The notes: a model not told the origin generated them from the letters alone. A stretch of 64,000 bases of DNA from Parapristionchus giblindavisi (GCA_943737045.1 CALSFV010000226.1:1083501-1147500); one strand, 5' to 3'; positions 11,739 to 21,484 are shown, numbered from the stretch's first letter. Made by a program: numbers and translations.

Positions 11739-11854
11739 AATATCGATTTTCTCGAAACTCAACTCGATTGAACAACGTTTGAAAGCGGATTCATAATCAG
11801 CATCGCAGAACATAAACAAAGGCACTTGACAAATGTACTCAGAAAATTCAGCAA

Positions 11855-11880
11855 AGCATTTCTGCGTTCGGGGGGAATCA
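11855..11880 (-). pseudogene. tRNA-Gly relic (3' end only)
   Basis: TCTGCGTTCGGGGGGAATC matches the reverse complement of the tRNA-Gly 3' end (T-arm and acceptor), with the same left flank as the intact minus-strand copy at 16684-16755 (ACTCAGAAAATTCA...CATTTCTGCG). The rest of the tRNA is missing and the sequence jumps into the spacer (AAAACCGGCTTTAGA) that also lies between the two tRNAs at 16.7-17.0 kb. This is a remnant of a deleted inverted tRNA copy. Confidence 0.75.
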
Positions 11881-11941
11881 AACAGAAAAAAACCGGCTTT
11901 AGATCTCAATGTATGGACTTTACATTGATGCAAAATTGTCC

Positions 11942-12013
11942 GCGTTCGTGGTGTAATGGTCAGCATGGATGCCTTCCAAGCATTCGACGGGGGTTCGATT
12001 CCCCCCGAACGCA
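11942..12013 (+). tRNA. tRNA-Gly(UCC)
   Basis: A 72-nt cloverleaf. The acceptor stem GCGTTCG pairs with CGAACGC and the discriminator is A. The A-box region is TGGTGTAATGGTCAGCA, the anticodon loop CTTCCAA gives anticodon UCC with U33 present, and the B box is GGTTCGATTCC. The T-stem is strong (GGGGG with CCCCC). There is no intron. Two further copies (16684-16755 minus, 16987-17058 plus) have the same sequence by eye. Confidence 0.95.
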
Positions 12014-12479
12014 GAGATGTTTTGTTGATTTTCTCGACTTCCTTTACTAACTTGAATTATGTGAGTATACATGTCAAGTAATATTATTTGTTTATGTCTT
12101 GCGTATATGTAGTTAAGTATGGAATATCAGTCGTAAAGAAGCATGAATTCGTCTAGTACATAGCTTCAAGTTGCAGAATGTACATTTTCATTTGAATAAA
12201 TTAAATTTTTCTGGTTGCGATCAATACTTATAAAGTAATAAAGTTATTAGTAATTTTTTTTATTTAAAGCGGATTTCGCTGGTAGCAACATATTGAATCT
12301 TTTGACCCATTTATATTACGATTTAACGTTTTTTGCCACGTAAACACTGATTTTAAAGCGTTATTATTATTTACAAAGTAAACATAACATGTTAAAAATA
12401 TTAGTGTGTAAAATCAATTCTCAATCGATATGGGCCTCATCATTATTGAATATTTACAGGACTCATTCGAGAATTAATA

Positions 12480-12957
12480 AGGGAGTTTAGATGGAGCAAT
12501 AGACTACGCTAATTTGAGAGAGAACAGAGATAGAAAGTATAAAGGGTCTATACCAATGAGAGAGTGTGACAAAGTGAGAGATTGAAGAGAAAGAGATGCA
12601 GAAAGTTATAGAGTGTGACAAAGTGAGAGTGTGCAGAGAGGAAGAGGACGAGAGAGTATGGAAAAGTGAGATAGCATCGAGGCCGGTCATCTGTCTGCGC
12701 AGGACCCAAGACACTCTTCTCGACTCTCCCTCTCCTTATCCCTCCCTCTCCCTTTTCTTATCCGCCCCTCGCCCTACCCTACCTCTCATTCTATAACGCC
12801 CATCTCTCATTCTACCTATCCCTCGACCTCTCCTTTCATTACTCATATTCCTTATATTCCTCATATTTGTTCTATCAGACGACTGTCCTTTGTGATAACC
12901 AATACTTCTGAATATATTGTAATAAACCGTTAATCGCCAGGTTGATCTTCATCAATA
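12480..12957 (+). promoter_or_regulatory. Upstream region of the first tail-anchored gene
   Basis: A purine-rich stretch (GAGAGAGTGTGACAAAGTGAGAG units, 12540-12680) is followed by a pyrimidine-rich stretch (CTCTCCCTCTCC, 12715-12850) and then a conserved segment ending TTAATCGCCAG at 12930-12940, 17 nt before the ATG. The same order recurs before the copies at 17961 and 22140. The CAG could be a spliced-leader acceptor or the end of a 5' UTR intron; the sequence alone cannot decide. Similar GAGAG repeats occur elsewhere away from genes, so promoter activity is inferred only. Confidence 0.45.
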
Positions 12958-13886
12958 ATGTCATCAAATAGAGATTGGGATCTTGTTGAGCTTCCGGAGG
13001 TGAGCTTCATCTTTGATCTTTGTTATTACACTTTATTTTACTTTTCCCCGATATTTTATCTGTGCTCTTTAACAGCAACCGCCAGTGACTACGGCGGAGA
13101 CGCGGACTACCATATGCGAGAATTGCGCTACCGTAATCTCGAACGTATCGAGTGGTACGAATACCGTAACCCGCGATGAGAACGAGGATAAGATGAAGGA
13201 ACTTCAGGAGGTATGATATTGATTGATATATTATATCTAGAGCTGGACTTACTGCAACTGATTAAAAAAACTATTGCCTGTTAATGAACAAAAGTCTAGG
13301 AATCTATGTTAAGGCAAACCGGAAGCTTACAGAGGACCATAACAAGTTGGAAAAAGCTTACAACAGTTTGGTCGACAATTGGAACAGCCAGGTCTACGAG
13401 AATCGTGCTCAAGAGGAGAAAAGGTACGGTTGATCGTTACTATTTAAACAATTTCGTCGCTTTTCTTTTTCTTCCTTGATTCACTCCTCATCTTCGTAGT
13501 TTGTAATAAAATATATGATTGTTTATTGCAGATGAGCAGAATAGTCAAGAAAGCGTTCAATACGCAAGCATCAGAAACAGGGTTGTGTGTGAAAATAGAT
13601 TACTGAAAAAATTCGGAAAATCTTTTCTCATGAAAAAACTCTCTAAGACGCTCTAAAATAATAATAATGATAATAATAATTATTATTATTATCATTATTA
13701 TTATTATTATTTCCTTCCAGAAAACGTGCCCTTGCCTCGCTCAAGATTCACGATGAGTCCAGAAAAAAGAAGCAACGTGAAATTAGCTTTTATATATTTC
13801 TCGCTTTCATTCTATTCCTAATTTTCGCCATAAGCATGACCATTCTATGCGGAGGAAATCTTCAGCCATCCGGAATAAAAGTATGA
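12958..13886 (+). CDS. Tail-anchored coiled-coil membrane protein, copy A1
   Basis: Exons 12958-12999, 13076-13210, 13314-13423 and 13721-13886 join in frame to 150 aa. Exon 1 gives MSSNRDWDLVELPE, an acidic N-terminus with a W-D-L-V core. Exon 2 (15-59) is Thr/Ser-rich with two cysteines. Exon 3 (60-95) is a charged heptad-like helix (VKANRKLTEDHNKL-type reading). Exon 4 adds basic residues and one membrane span (about 117-139, ISFYIFLAFILFLIFAISM), ending PSGIKV. There is no signal peptide, so the layout is that of a tail-anchored protein facing the cytosol. The acceptor of exon 3 is an unusual TTAAG, conserved in all copies. The W-x-x-V motif resembles an LC3/Atg8-interacting region. I do not recognise the gene; the LIR role is inferred. 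Confidence 0.7.
13651..13710 (+). repeat. (AAT)n/(ATT)n microsatellite before exon 4
   Basis: AATAATAATGATAATAATAATTATTATTATT and so on lies just before the exon 4 acceptor of copy A1. The equivalent intron of copy B1 has a longer version (18651-18735). The two halves are complementary and could fold into a hairpin between donor and acceptor. Confidence 0.85.
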
Positions 13887-14101
13887 GATCTTCTCGCCGT
13901 TTCAGTTGTTATACGACTGTTTTTTATTGATTCAAATGTTGTTATCTAATTTGAAATCTAATTTGATAAAAACCTTAGAAAGAAAACATAAACCAATAGG
14001 AGAGTGTGACGTAGTGGTAGTGTGCAGAGAGAAAGAGGGCGAGAGAGCATGGAAAACCGACAGTGACTACGTCGGAGACGCAGACTACAATATCCGAGAA
14101 T

Positions 14102-14125
14102 GTAATAATAATAATAATGATTTAG
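14102..14125 (+). other. Candidate 24-nt micro-intron in A2 exon 2
   Basis: The insert starts GTAATAATAATAATAATGAT and ends TTTAG. It sits between GAGAAT and AGCGCT, exactly where A1 has GAGAAT directly followed by TGCGCT. Removing it leaves SEN|SATVIS aligned with A1's CEN|CATVIS. Left in, it is a multiple of three but ends in an in-frame TAG. Confidence 0.55.
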
Positions 14126-14368
14126 AGCGCTACCGTAATCTCGAACGAATCGAGTGGGGCGGATACCGTAACCCTCGATGAATTCCGGGAGAAGATGAAG
14201 GAGCTTCATGAAGTAAGATATTGATGGATATATTATATTATATCTAGAGTTGGATTTACTGAAACTGATTTATAGAATTTACCTTGATTGAATTGATTCT
14301 GAGTGATACCCTAGTCATAGCTGGGTCAGCTTCCTTGAAACATATTTGAGACAGGTTGGCAAATGATT

Positions 14369-14440
14369 GGCACAAGGAGGGAGTCGAACCCACGACCTCT
14401 GCCTATCCGGGGCATTGCTCTACCATTAAGCTACCTGTGC
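14369..14440 (-). tRNA. tRNA-like sequence, minus arm (type undetermined)
   Basis: Mirror of the plus-arm copy at 14510-14581 with identical sequence by eye. Acceptor, D-arm and B-box (GGTTCGACTCC-like) are present. See the plus copy for structural doubts. Confidence 0.5.
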
Positions 14441-14509
14441 ACCGATCATTGCCTTCCAATTCTTTGTAATGGGACAAGTCTTGGAAGGAAATGGAAGGCA
14501 ATGATCGGC

Positions 14510-14581
14510 GCACAGGTAGCTTAATGGTAGAGCAATGCCCCGGATAGGCAGAGGTCGTGGGTTCGACTCCCTCCTTGTGCC
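14510..14581 (+). tRNA. tRNA-like sequence, plus arm (type undetermined)
   Basis: A 72-nt cloverleaf can be drawn. GCACAGG pairs with CTTGTGC, the D-arm is GCTTAATGGTAGAGC (good A box), and the B box is GGTTCGACTCC. The anticodon loop reads CCGGATA, which would give anticodon GGA with C instead of the near-universal U at position 33, only four good pairs in the anticodon stem, and one mismatch in the T-stem. A GGA anticodon means Ser, yet the long variable arm of tRNA-Ser is missing. I therefore treat it as tRNA-derived rather than a proven tRNA gene. Confidence 0.5.
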
Positions 14582-15047
14582 AATCATTTGCCAACCTGTA
14601 TCAGAATTTACCTTGTAATGAACAAAAGTCTAGCAATGTATATTAAGGAAGTCCGGGCGCTCACGGAGGAGTTAAGAAATCAATACAACAGCAAGGTCGA
14701 CGAGAATTTCAGCGTTCAAGAGGAGACAATGTACGGTTGATCGTTACTATTTAAACAAAAATTTGATTTTTGTCTCATCTTTGTAGTTTGGAACAAAATA
14801 TATGATTGTTTATTTGATATGAGCAGAATAATAACAATAATATTTATAATTTCCTTCCAGAAAACGTGCCCTCGTAACACACAAGCATGACGAGGAACGA
14901 AAAGAAGCCGAGGAAAAAGAGAAACAACGGAAAGCTGACCAACCATTCATCTTAGTCTTCCATCTCGTCATGCTCATCGTTTTCGTCTTCTGTCTTTACA
15001 AGGCTGTCTTGGGATGGAAGGGTCAGCCGTCCGGAATAAAAGTATGA

Positions 15048-16640
15048 GATATTCTCGTCGTTTCAATTGTTATACAACTTCTGTTGTTATTGATTCAAAC
15101 CTTGTTGTTATTTCACACAATTCACCCTATTTTTTTCAATAAAAAAAAACATATTGAAGTTTATCTACTTTTGTAATGCCTTCTCATTCCGATAAAATAT
15201 AATATTACTAATCCACTCCATCAGAATCAAAGTGCTCACATTTAAAACTTCCTAAAAGAAGCTCGAGAAGAGTTTTATTAAATATTTCATTTTAATGTTA
15301 ATTTTAATGTCTTGGCTCCGCCCATTTTCGGTTTTTTGTTTATTCTCCAAAATAATGCGTACCATGCATGCTTGATCTTTGAACTTTATCGTTAATGTTT
15401 AAGAGAGACTATCTGGCTCAAGTGACATTCTCTTGGCACTTGGTCAAAAAGTGATAAGAACCGATCGGGCCCAAATTGTGCACAGATGTAGTATGGGGTG
15501 GCATAAGCTCGCAGGCGGAGTTTGGGTTCGTCATATCTGCATCGTCGCTAAATAACGTAAGTTCGATAAAGTGGCATCAAAATTTCAAAGTTTACTGATT
15601 CGTTCGATATGTGTATACGACGAAGTAAGCAGGTAAATTCCACCAAGTATCATCCCGATCCAAAACCGTGAGACAAAGAAAAATTTTTTAAAAACGTTAA
15701 AAATAAAATAATATATTTGTTTTATTTTTCCTACAATTGTCTCTCGGTGAGGGTCATTTTTTATTCATTCAATTTGACGAGTATTCATTAGTGTAACTAC
15801 TTTACGAAAATGAACTGAAACACAATCGTGGAAGTTTGCCTTATTCCCGAAAAACCACGAAAAAAACAAAAAAAAAGCATATTGAAGTTTATCTACTTTT
15901 GTAATGCCTTCTCATTCCGATAAAATATAATATTACTAATCCACTCCATCAGAATCAAAGCTCACATTTAAAACTTCCTATAAGATGCTCGAGAAGAGAT
16001 TTATAAAATATTTCATTTTAATTTTAATCTTGACTTTCGTTTTTTTGGTTTCTCTCCAAAATAATACGCAACATGCATGATTGATCTTTGAACTTTATCG
16101 TTTATGTTTAGCCTTTGATCGGAAGTGTGAATTATAAATCTTTGTTTTTAATTTTGTCATTCGAAAAAATCAAAACATAGCAACTTATACTATGGCGTAG
16201 CCTATCAATCAGTTGAGCGATCGCTACAATTGTCTGTCCGTATGAAATGTACTTATGTAACAAAATGATGAATATGAGGGAAAACCGCGACAAACAATTA
16301 CAGCTTATTTAGTTTTTTTGGTTCTGTTATGTGATTTTTTTGTTAGTTTTCGTTTCTATTTCAAACCTTGGTAATCTTTACTATTATGCCGACAATAATA
16401 AGTAACGGAAATAAAATATAAGATAACAAAACGAAAATCACTACAAAGCCAGGTCCGTGAAATAGGCAAAAACAGTGGCATTAAAGAGCACAAGTCATAA
16501 ATTCATTCTCACAATCAGACAATTATTCTTTTAAATGTTCTTATAATACATTCTGCAACTTTAAGTGTTATAATAGATGAATCCAAGTATTTCTACGACA
16601 GAAAATACGCACCTAACAATGCGCATGACATAAATAAAGG
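15048..16640. other. Gene-free spacer of shared duplicated segments
   Basis: Two related segments (about 15155-15400 and 15880-16130) share a conserved string (TTTATCTACTTTTGTAATGC, then CATTCCGATAAAATATAATA); a third copy lies at about 20070-20170. The second holds the empty-site equivalent of the outer LINE insertion. The rest (15410-15870, 16140-16640) shows no coding exon or RNA gene that I can support. Confidence 0.55.
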
Positions 16641-16683
16641 CATTATTTGACAAGTGTACTCAGAAAATTCAACAAAACATTTC

Positions 16684-16755
16684 TGCGTTCGGGGGGAATC
16701 GAACCCCCGTCGAATGCTTGGAAGGCATCCATGCTGACCATTACACCACGAACGC
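16684..16755 (-). tRNA. tRNA-Gly(UCC), minus strand
   Basis: Exact reverse-complement partner of the plus copies: acceptor GCGTTCG/CGAACGC, anticodon UCC, B box GGTTCGATTCC, discriminator A. It faces away from the plus copy at 16987-17058, the two being about 230 bp apart and flanked by complementary sequence (AAAGATAAAGCCTATACATC and its inverse near 16955-16975), so they form an inverted pair. Confidence 0.94.
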
Positions 16756-16986
16756 GGACACTTTTTTATAAAGATAAAGCCTATACATCTCACTCACTCT
16801 ACATAGGATCGTGAAAGTGAGAGTATGTAACCCAGCCCGGAATCGCACTAAGAACTGTTAAAAGGAAGATTTAATAATAGGACGGTGAGATCTGCTGTGA
16901 TAGATCAAAACCGGCTTTAGACCTCAAAGTCTCAAATTGGTAGAGTGAGTGAGATGTATAGGCTTTATCTTTATCCGAAAGTGTCC

Positions 16987-17058
16987 GCGTTCGTGGTGTA
17001 ATGGTCAGCATGGATGCCTTCCAAGCATTCGACGGGGGTTCGATTCCCCCCGAACGCA
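16987..17058 (+). tRNA. tRNA-Gly(UCC)
   Basis: 72 nt with acceptor GCGTTCG/CGAACGC, A box TGGTGTAATGG, anticodon UCC in loop CTTCCAA, B box GGTTCGATTCC and discriminator A. Downstream flank (AATGTTTTGTTAAATTTCTT) is closely related to that after the block A copy, supporting block duplication. Confidence 0.95.
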
Positions 17059-17960
17059 GAAATGTTTTGTTAAATTTCTTGACTTCCTTTACTAGCTTGA
17101 ATGATGTGAGTATACTTGTCAAGTTATATCTTTTGTCGTAAAGACGAATGAATTCGTCTAGTACATAACTTCAAGTTTCAGAATGCACATTTTTATTTGA
17201 ATAGATTACATTTTTCTGGTTGCAATCAATACTTATGAAGTAATAAATTATGTTTATATTTAGAGCGGATATCGCTGATAGCAACATATCGAATCTTTTG
17301 ACACATTTATATTACATCACATTTTTCAGAGTATTACAAAAGATCAAAGAATTGGCAACGGTTACTAAATCAGCATCTAATCAAAAGTAAACATAACATT
17401 AAAAAATTTCAGTGTGTAAAATCGATTATCAATCGATCTGTGGCCTCATCATTATTGAACATTTACAGGACTCATTCGAGCATTAATAAGGGAGTTTAGA
17501 TGGAGCAATGGACTACGCTAATTTGAGAGAGAACAGAGATAGAAAATGTAATGCGTCGATGATAGAGAGTGTGAGAAAGTGAGAGATTGAAGAGAGAGAT
17601 ACAAAAAGTTATAGAGTGTAACAAAGTGAGAGTGTGCAAAGAAGAAGAGGACGAGATATCATGGAAAAGTAAGAGAGTTTCGAGGCCGGTCATCTGTCTG
17701 CGCAAGACCCAAAATACTCTTCTCGACTCTCCCTCTCCTTATCCCTCCCTCTCCCTTTTCTTATTCGCCCCTCGCCCTCCCCTACCCCTCATTCTATAAC
17801 GCCCATCTTTCATTCTACCTATCCCTCGACCTCTCCTTTCATTACTCATTTTCCTTATATTCCTCATATTTGTTCTATCAGACGACTGTCCTTTGTGATA
17901 ACCAATAATTCTTCCTAAATTGTAATAAAGCGTTAATCTGCAGGTTCATTTTCAACAATA

Positions 17961-18681
17961 ATGTCCTCAAATACAGATTGGGATCTTGTCGAGCTTCAGG
18001 AGGTGAGCTTGATCTTTGGTCTTTGTTATTAGACTTTATTAGACTTTTTCTGATATTTTATCTGTGTTCCTTAACAGCAACCGCCAGTGACTACGTCGGA
18101 GAGGCAGACTACTGTATACTGTAATAATAATAATAATTTAGAGCGCTACCGTAATCTCGAGCGTATCGAGTGGTACGGATACCGTAACTCGCAATGAGAT
18201 CGAGGAGAAGATGAAGGAGCTTCAGGAGGTATGATATTGATCGGCATAATATCTAGAGCTGGATTAACTGCAATTGATTTTAAAAAAAACTATTACCTGG
18301 TAATGAACAAATGTATGTTAAGGCAAACTGGAAGCTCACAGAGGATCATAACAAGTTGGAAAAAGAATACGACAGTTTGGTCGACGATTGGAACAGCATG
18401 GTCGACGAGAATCGTGCTCTAGAGGAGAAAAGGTACGGTTGATCGTTGCTGTTTAAAGAAACTGTTGATTTTTGTCTCATCTTCGTTGTTTGGAATAAAA
18501 TATAGGATTTCTGATTGCAGATGAGCAGAATCGTCAAAAATGCGTTCAATACGCAAGAATCAGAAGCAGGGTTGTGCTGAAAATAGATTTCTTAATAAAA
18601 TCTGAAAATCTTTTTCATGAAAAAACTGTAAGACGCTCTAAAATAAGGATAATAATAATAATAATAATTATTATTATTATG

Positions 18682-18736
<55 letters not shown>

Positions 18737-18919
18737 TTATAATTTCCTTCCAGAAAACGTGACCTCGCATCGCTCAAGATCGACGATGAGTCCAGAAGAA
18801 AGAAGCAACAAGAAATTAACTTTAACATGTTTCTCGCTTTCATTCCATTCCTAATTTTCGCCATAAGCATGATTATTCTATGCAGAGGAAATCATCAGCC
18901 ACCCGGCATAAAAGTATGA
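17961..18919 (+). CDS. Tail-anchored coiled-coil membrane protein, copy B1
   Basis: Exons 17961-18002, 18078-18113, 18142-18228, 18323-18432 and 18754-18919 join to 146 aa. Exon 1 encodes MSSNTDWDLVELQE. The helical exon and the C-terminal exon (membrane span near NMFLAFIPFLIFAISMIIL, end PPGIKV) follow A1 closely. Exon 2 contains an AAT-rich insert. Taking GT at 18114 to TTTAG at 18141 (28 nt) as an intron keeps the frame (TT|SATVIS); reading through shifts the frame and stops soon after. If that micro-intron is not spliced the gene is broken. The start is fixed by homology with A1 and by the CAG 17 nt upstream. Confidence 0.6.
18114..18141 (+). other. Candidate 28-nt micro-intron in B1 exon 2
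   Basis: GTATACT followed by GTAATAATAATAATAATTTAG. Two nested GT donors (18114, 18121) share the TTTAG end. Only the outer donor, giving 28 nt, restores the family frame; the inner one gives 21 nt and a frameshift. Confidence 0.5.
18651..18735 (+). repeat. (AAT)n/(ATT)n microsatellite in B1 intron
   Basis: Long AAT run followed by an ATT run immediately before the exon 4 acceptor; expanded relative to the same place in copy A1. Confidence 0.9.
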
Positions 18920-19331
18920 GATCTTCTCGCAGTTTCAGTTGTTATACGACTGTTGTTTTTATTGATTCAATTCTTGTTGTTATCTAATTTGAAATCTTAT
19001 TTGAGAGAGACCAGAGAAAGAAAGCATAAAGGGTCAAGCAATGAGAGAGTGTAATAAAGTGAGAGTGTGCAGAGAGGAAGATGACGATAGAGCATGGAAA
19101 AGTGAGAGAACATCGAGGGCTGTCATCTGAAGATGGAGATGCAGAAAGTTATACAGTGTGAGAAAATGAGAGTGTGCAGAGAGGCCCCAAGACCCTCTTC
19201 TCGGCCTATCCCTCTCATTAACCAATCACCCCCACCTCTTCCTTTTTTATCCACCCCTTCTCTTCCCTCTCATTCTACAATGCTCATCTCTCATCCAACC
19301 TACCTGTTATTTTATATGTGTTCCTTAACAG

Positions 19332-19933
19332 CAACCGACAGTGACTACGTCGCAGACGCAGACTACCGTATCCGAGAATGTAATAATAATGATGATTTAG
19401 AGCGCTACCGTAATCTCGAACGTATCGAGTGGGGCGGATACCGTAACCCTCGAAGAAAAGATTAATCGACTTCAGGAGGTATGATATTGATCGATATGTT
19501 ATATCTAGAGCTGGATTTACTGCAACTGATCTATAGAGAGAAAAAACTATTACCTGGTAATGAACAAAAGTCTAGCAATGTATATTAAGGTAGTCCAGGC
19601 GCTCACGGAGGAGTTAAGAAATCAATACAACAGCAAGGTCGACGAGAATTTCAGCGTTCAAGAGGAGACAATGTACGGTTGATCGTTTGATTTTTTATCT
19701 CATCTTTGTAGTTTGGGACAAAATATATGATTGTTTATTTCATATGAGCAGAATAATAGAAATAATAATATCAATTTCCTTCCAGAAAACGTGCCCTCGT
19801 ATCACATAAGGAGGACGAGGAACGAAAAAAAGCCGAGGAAAAAGAGAAAAGACGGAAAGCTGAATCACCATTCTTCATTTTCTTGTCGGTCATCCTTATC
19901 GTCTTCGGTCTCTTCCTCATATGTTATGTATGA
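19332..19933 (+). pseudogene. Tail-anchored family copy B2, lacking exon 1
   Basis: Exons 19332-19379, 19401-19478, 19590-19672 and 19786-19933 keep one frame: QPTVTTSQTQTT..., the helix ALTEELRNQYNSKVDEN, basic residues and a membrane segment PFFIFLSVILIVFGLFLICYV. A stop follows directly; the family's PKGIKV tail is still present but in another frame. The GAGAG/CTC upstream region is fused to the end of intron 1 (TTCCTTAACAG), so exon 1 with the W motif was lost by deletion. A 21-nt GT...TTTAG insert (19380-19400) again splits exon 2. Either a pseudogene or alternative downstream exons for B1. Confidence 0.55.
19380..19400 (+). other. Candidate 21-nt micro-intron in B2 exon 2
   Basis: GTAATAATAATGATGATTTAG lies between GAGAAT and AGCGCT, the same site as in A2. 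A multiple of three whose last codon is an in-frame TAG. Confidence 0.5.
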
Positions 19934-20229
19934 TCCGAAAGGAATAAAAGTATGAGATCTTCTCGCCGTTTCAGTTGTTATACAACTTCTGTTATTATTC
20001 ATTCAAATCTTGTTGTTATGTTCACACTATTCACCTTGATCTATTTTTTCAATACGATAAGAACGATTGTTGAAGTTCATCTACTTTTGTAATGCCTTCT
20101 CATTCCGATAAAATATGATATTACTAATCCACTCCATCAGAATCGAAGTACTCACATTTAAAAGGTCCTATAAGAAGCTAAGAAATTACACATAGCTTAT
20201 TTAGTTTTTTTGGTTCTTTTATGTAATTA

Positions 20230-20520
20230 TTTTGTTCGAAGCGCACAGTTCGAAACACCAGATACTAGGCTACTATTTGATACTACGATTAGAGCTGTAT
20301 CGAATGCCGCGAGCCTGCAGCATGCTGCGAAAGATAGTCGATTCCCTTTTTTTTTTTTCATTTACGCTCAAATTTTCTTCAATTTTTGAAATGTACTCAC
20401 TATTATTTATACATCACTAGATGCGCCAGATACTAGGCTTCCTCTTAATACTAATCTCTATGCTGTAGTGGATGCCGCGCTCGTGTTGCATGCATTCTTA
20501 GCTTTGGATTCGATTACGGC
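20230..20520 (+). repeat. Two diverged direct repeats
   Basis: CCAGATACTAGGCT occurs at about 20259 and again about 165 bases later, each followed at similar spacing by TAATACTA/TGATACTA and ATGCCGCG. The copies are clearly diverged between these anchors. No gene is seen between 20200 and 21000. Confidence 0.6.
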
Positions 20521-20999
20521 GATTTATGTGGAAATAAAGCATTCCTTGGTGAAGAACATCTCACGTTACTTAAAGATCATTTGCATAATATTTCTATGCT
20601 ATGAAAAAGCATTAAATTGTAAGAAATAATAAACATTTCGAATTTTCACTTGATAAATATATGTTGTGGCCCAGCAACGCAAAGGTGGATTCTGTAGTTT
20701 TCGTAACATCAGCGGATAATAATTTAGCACAGTTTTCTATCCTTATATTTTATTTTTGTGTTTTTTCTTGTTTCTCATTAGAATCGGAATCACCGACTAG
20801 GTTGAAAATTGATAAAAATATAATTTTACTGCACTTTCGTGATTTTCACGATCCCTACATAAATTGATACATTCTCACAATCAGACAATTATTCCTTTAA
20901 ATGAAATATCATTTTACTACTAAACTTCCATGCCCTAAATATGCAAAAGTGAATATATATTTTAATATTCCCGTTGAGTTGATCATGGCTAATCAATAT

Positions 21000-21484
21000 T
21001 CAATCGATCGATACCAATGAGAGAGTGTGACAAAGTGAGAGATTAAAGAGAGATAGATTCAGAAAGTTATAGAGTGTGAGAAAATGAGAGTGTGCAGAGA
21101 GGAAGAGGACGAGAGAGAATGGAAAAGTGAGAGAGTGAGGCCGGTCATCTGTCTGCGCAAGACCCAAGACACTCTTCTCGGCTCTCTCCCTCTCTCTTTT
21201 CTTATCCACCTTTGGCCCCCTCCTTCTACAACGCCCATCTCTGCTTACCCTCTATCATATCCCTCGACCTCTCCTTTCATTATTCACATTCCTTATATTC
21301 CTCACATTTGTTCTATCATAAAACTGTGCATATGTCCTTTTTGATAACCAATAAATCTGTCTAAATTAAATTAAGCTTTACCGTTTCAGAGAACTGTACA
21401 TATGTCCTTTTTGATAACCAATAAATCTGTCTAAATTATATTAAGCTTTACCGTTAATCTGCAGGATCATCTTCAACAATAATG
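21000..21484 (+). promoter_or_regulatory. Upstream region of the divergent family member
   Basis: Same layout as upstream of A1 and B1: GAGAG tract, CTC tract, then CTTTTTGATAACCAATAAATC and TTAATCTGCAG (acceptor-like, 21454-21464). A block of about 70 bp (TGTCCTTTTTGATAACCAAT to AAGCTTTACCGTT) is duplicated in tandem here but single in A1 and B1. The region is now cut off from the start codon by a fold-back element. Confidence 0.5.

Larger units (their letters stand above)
14351..14600. repeat. Inverted repeat carrying two tRNA-like genes
   Basis: The arms are about 14351-14460 and 14490-14600 with a loop of about 30 nt. Each arm holds one tRNA-like sequence (next two entries) plus matching flanks (CAGGTTGGCAAATGATTGG and its complement). 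The whole unit lies inside an intron of copy A2 and is absent from the equivalent intron of copy B2 (19479-19589), so it is an insertion. It could be a tRNA-derived SINE-like or fold-back element. Confidence 0.75.
14057..15047 (+). pseudogene. Tail-anchored family copy A2, lacking exon 1
   Basis: Exons 14057-14101, 14126-14212, 14648-14730 and 14861-15047 match exons 2-4 of A1. The membrane segment is PFILVFHLVMLIVFVFCLY and the C-terminus again PSGIKV. The DWDLVEL exon is absent: upstream-type GAGAG sequence runs directly into exon 2 without an in-frame ATG or clear acceptor. A 24-nt GT...TTTAG insert (14102-14125) splits exon 2. Intron 2 carries an inverted pair of tRNA-like sequences. This could be a pseudogene or a set of alternative 3' exons used with A1's exon 1; the intact splice sites and C-terminal frame make the second option worth testing. 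Confidence 0.55.
11826..15400 (+). repeat. Segmental duplication block A (paired with 16640-20200)
   Basis: The order tRNA-Gly remnant(s), tRNA-Gly, a spacer with TTTCTGGTTGC-type sequence, GAGAG upstream region, complete tail-anchored gene, headless gene and a conserved 3' segment is the same in 11826-15400 and 16640-20200. Similarity runs through introns and intergenic DNA, so whole blocks were duplicated rather than single genes. Boundaries are approximate. Differences include the intronic inverted tRNA-like unit (A only) and the complete minus-strand tRNA (B only). Confidence 0.75.
16640..17100. repeat. Inverted tRNA-Gly pair
   Basis: Two identical tRNA-Gly(UCC) genes in opposite orientation with matching inner flanks (TATAAAGATAAAGCCTATACAT at one side, its complement ATGTATAGGCTTTATCTTTAT at the other) and outer flanks (CATTTCTGCGTTCG and CGAACGCAGAAATG). 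The arrangement is a large palindrome with a spacer of about 150-230 nt. Block A has the same structure with one arm deleted. Confidence 0.8.
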
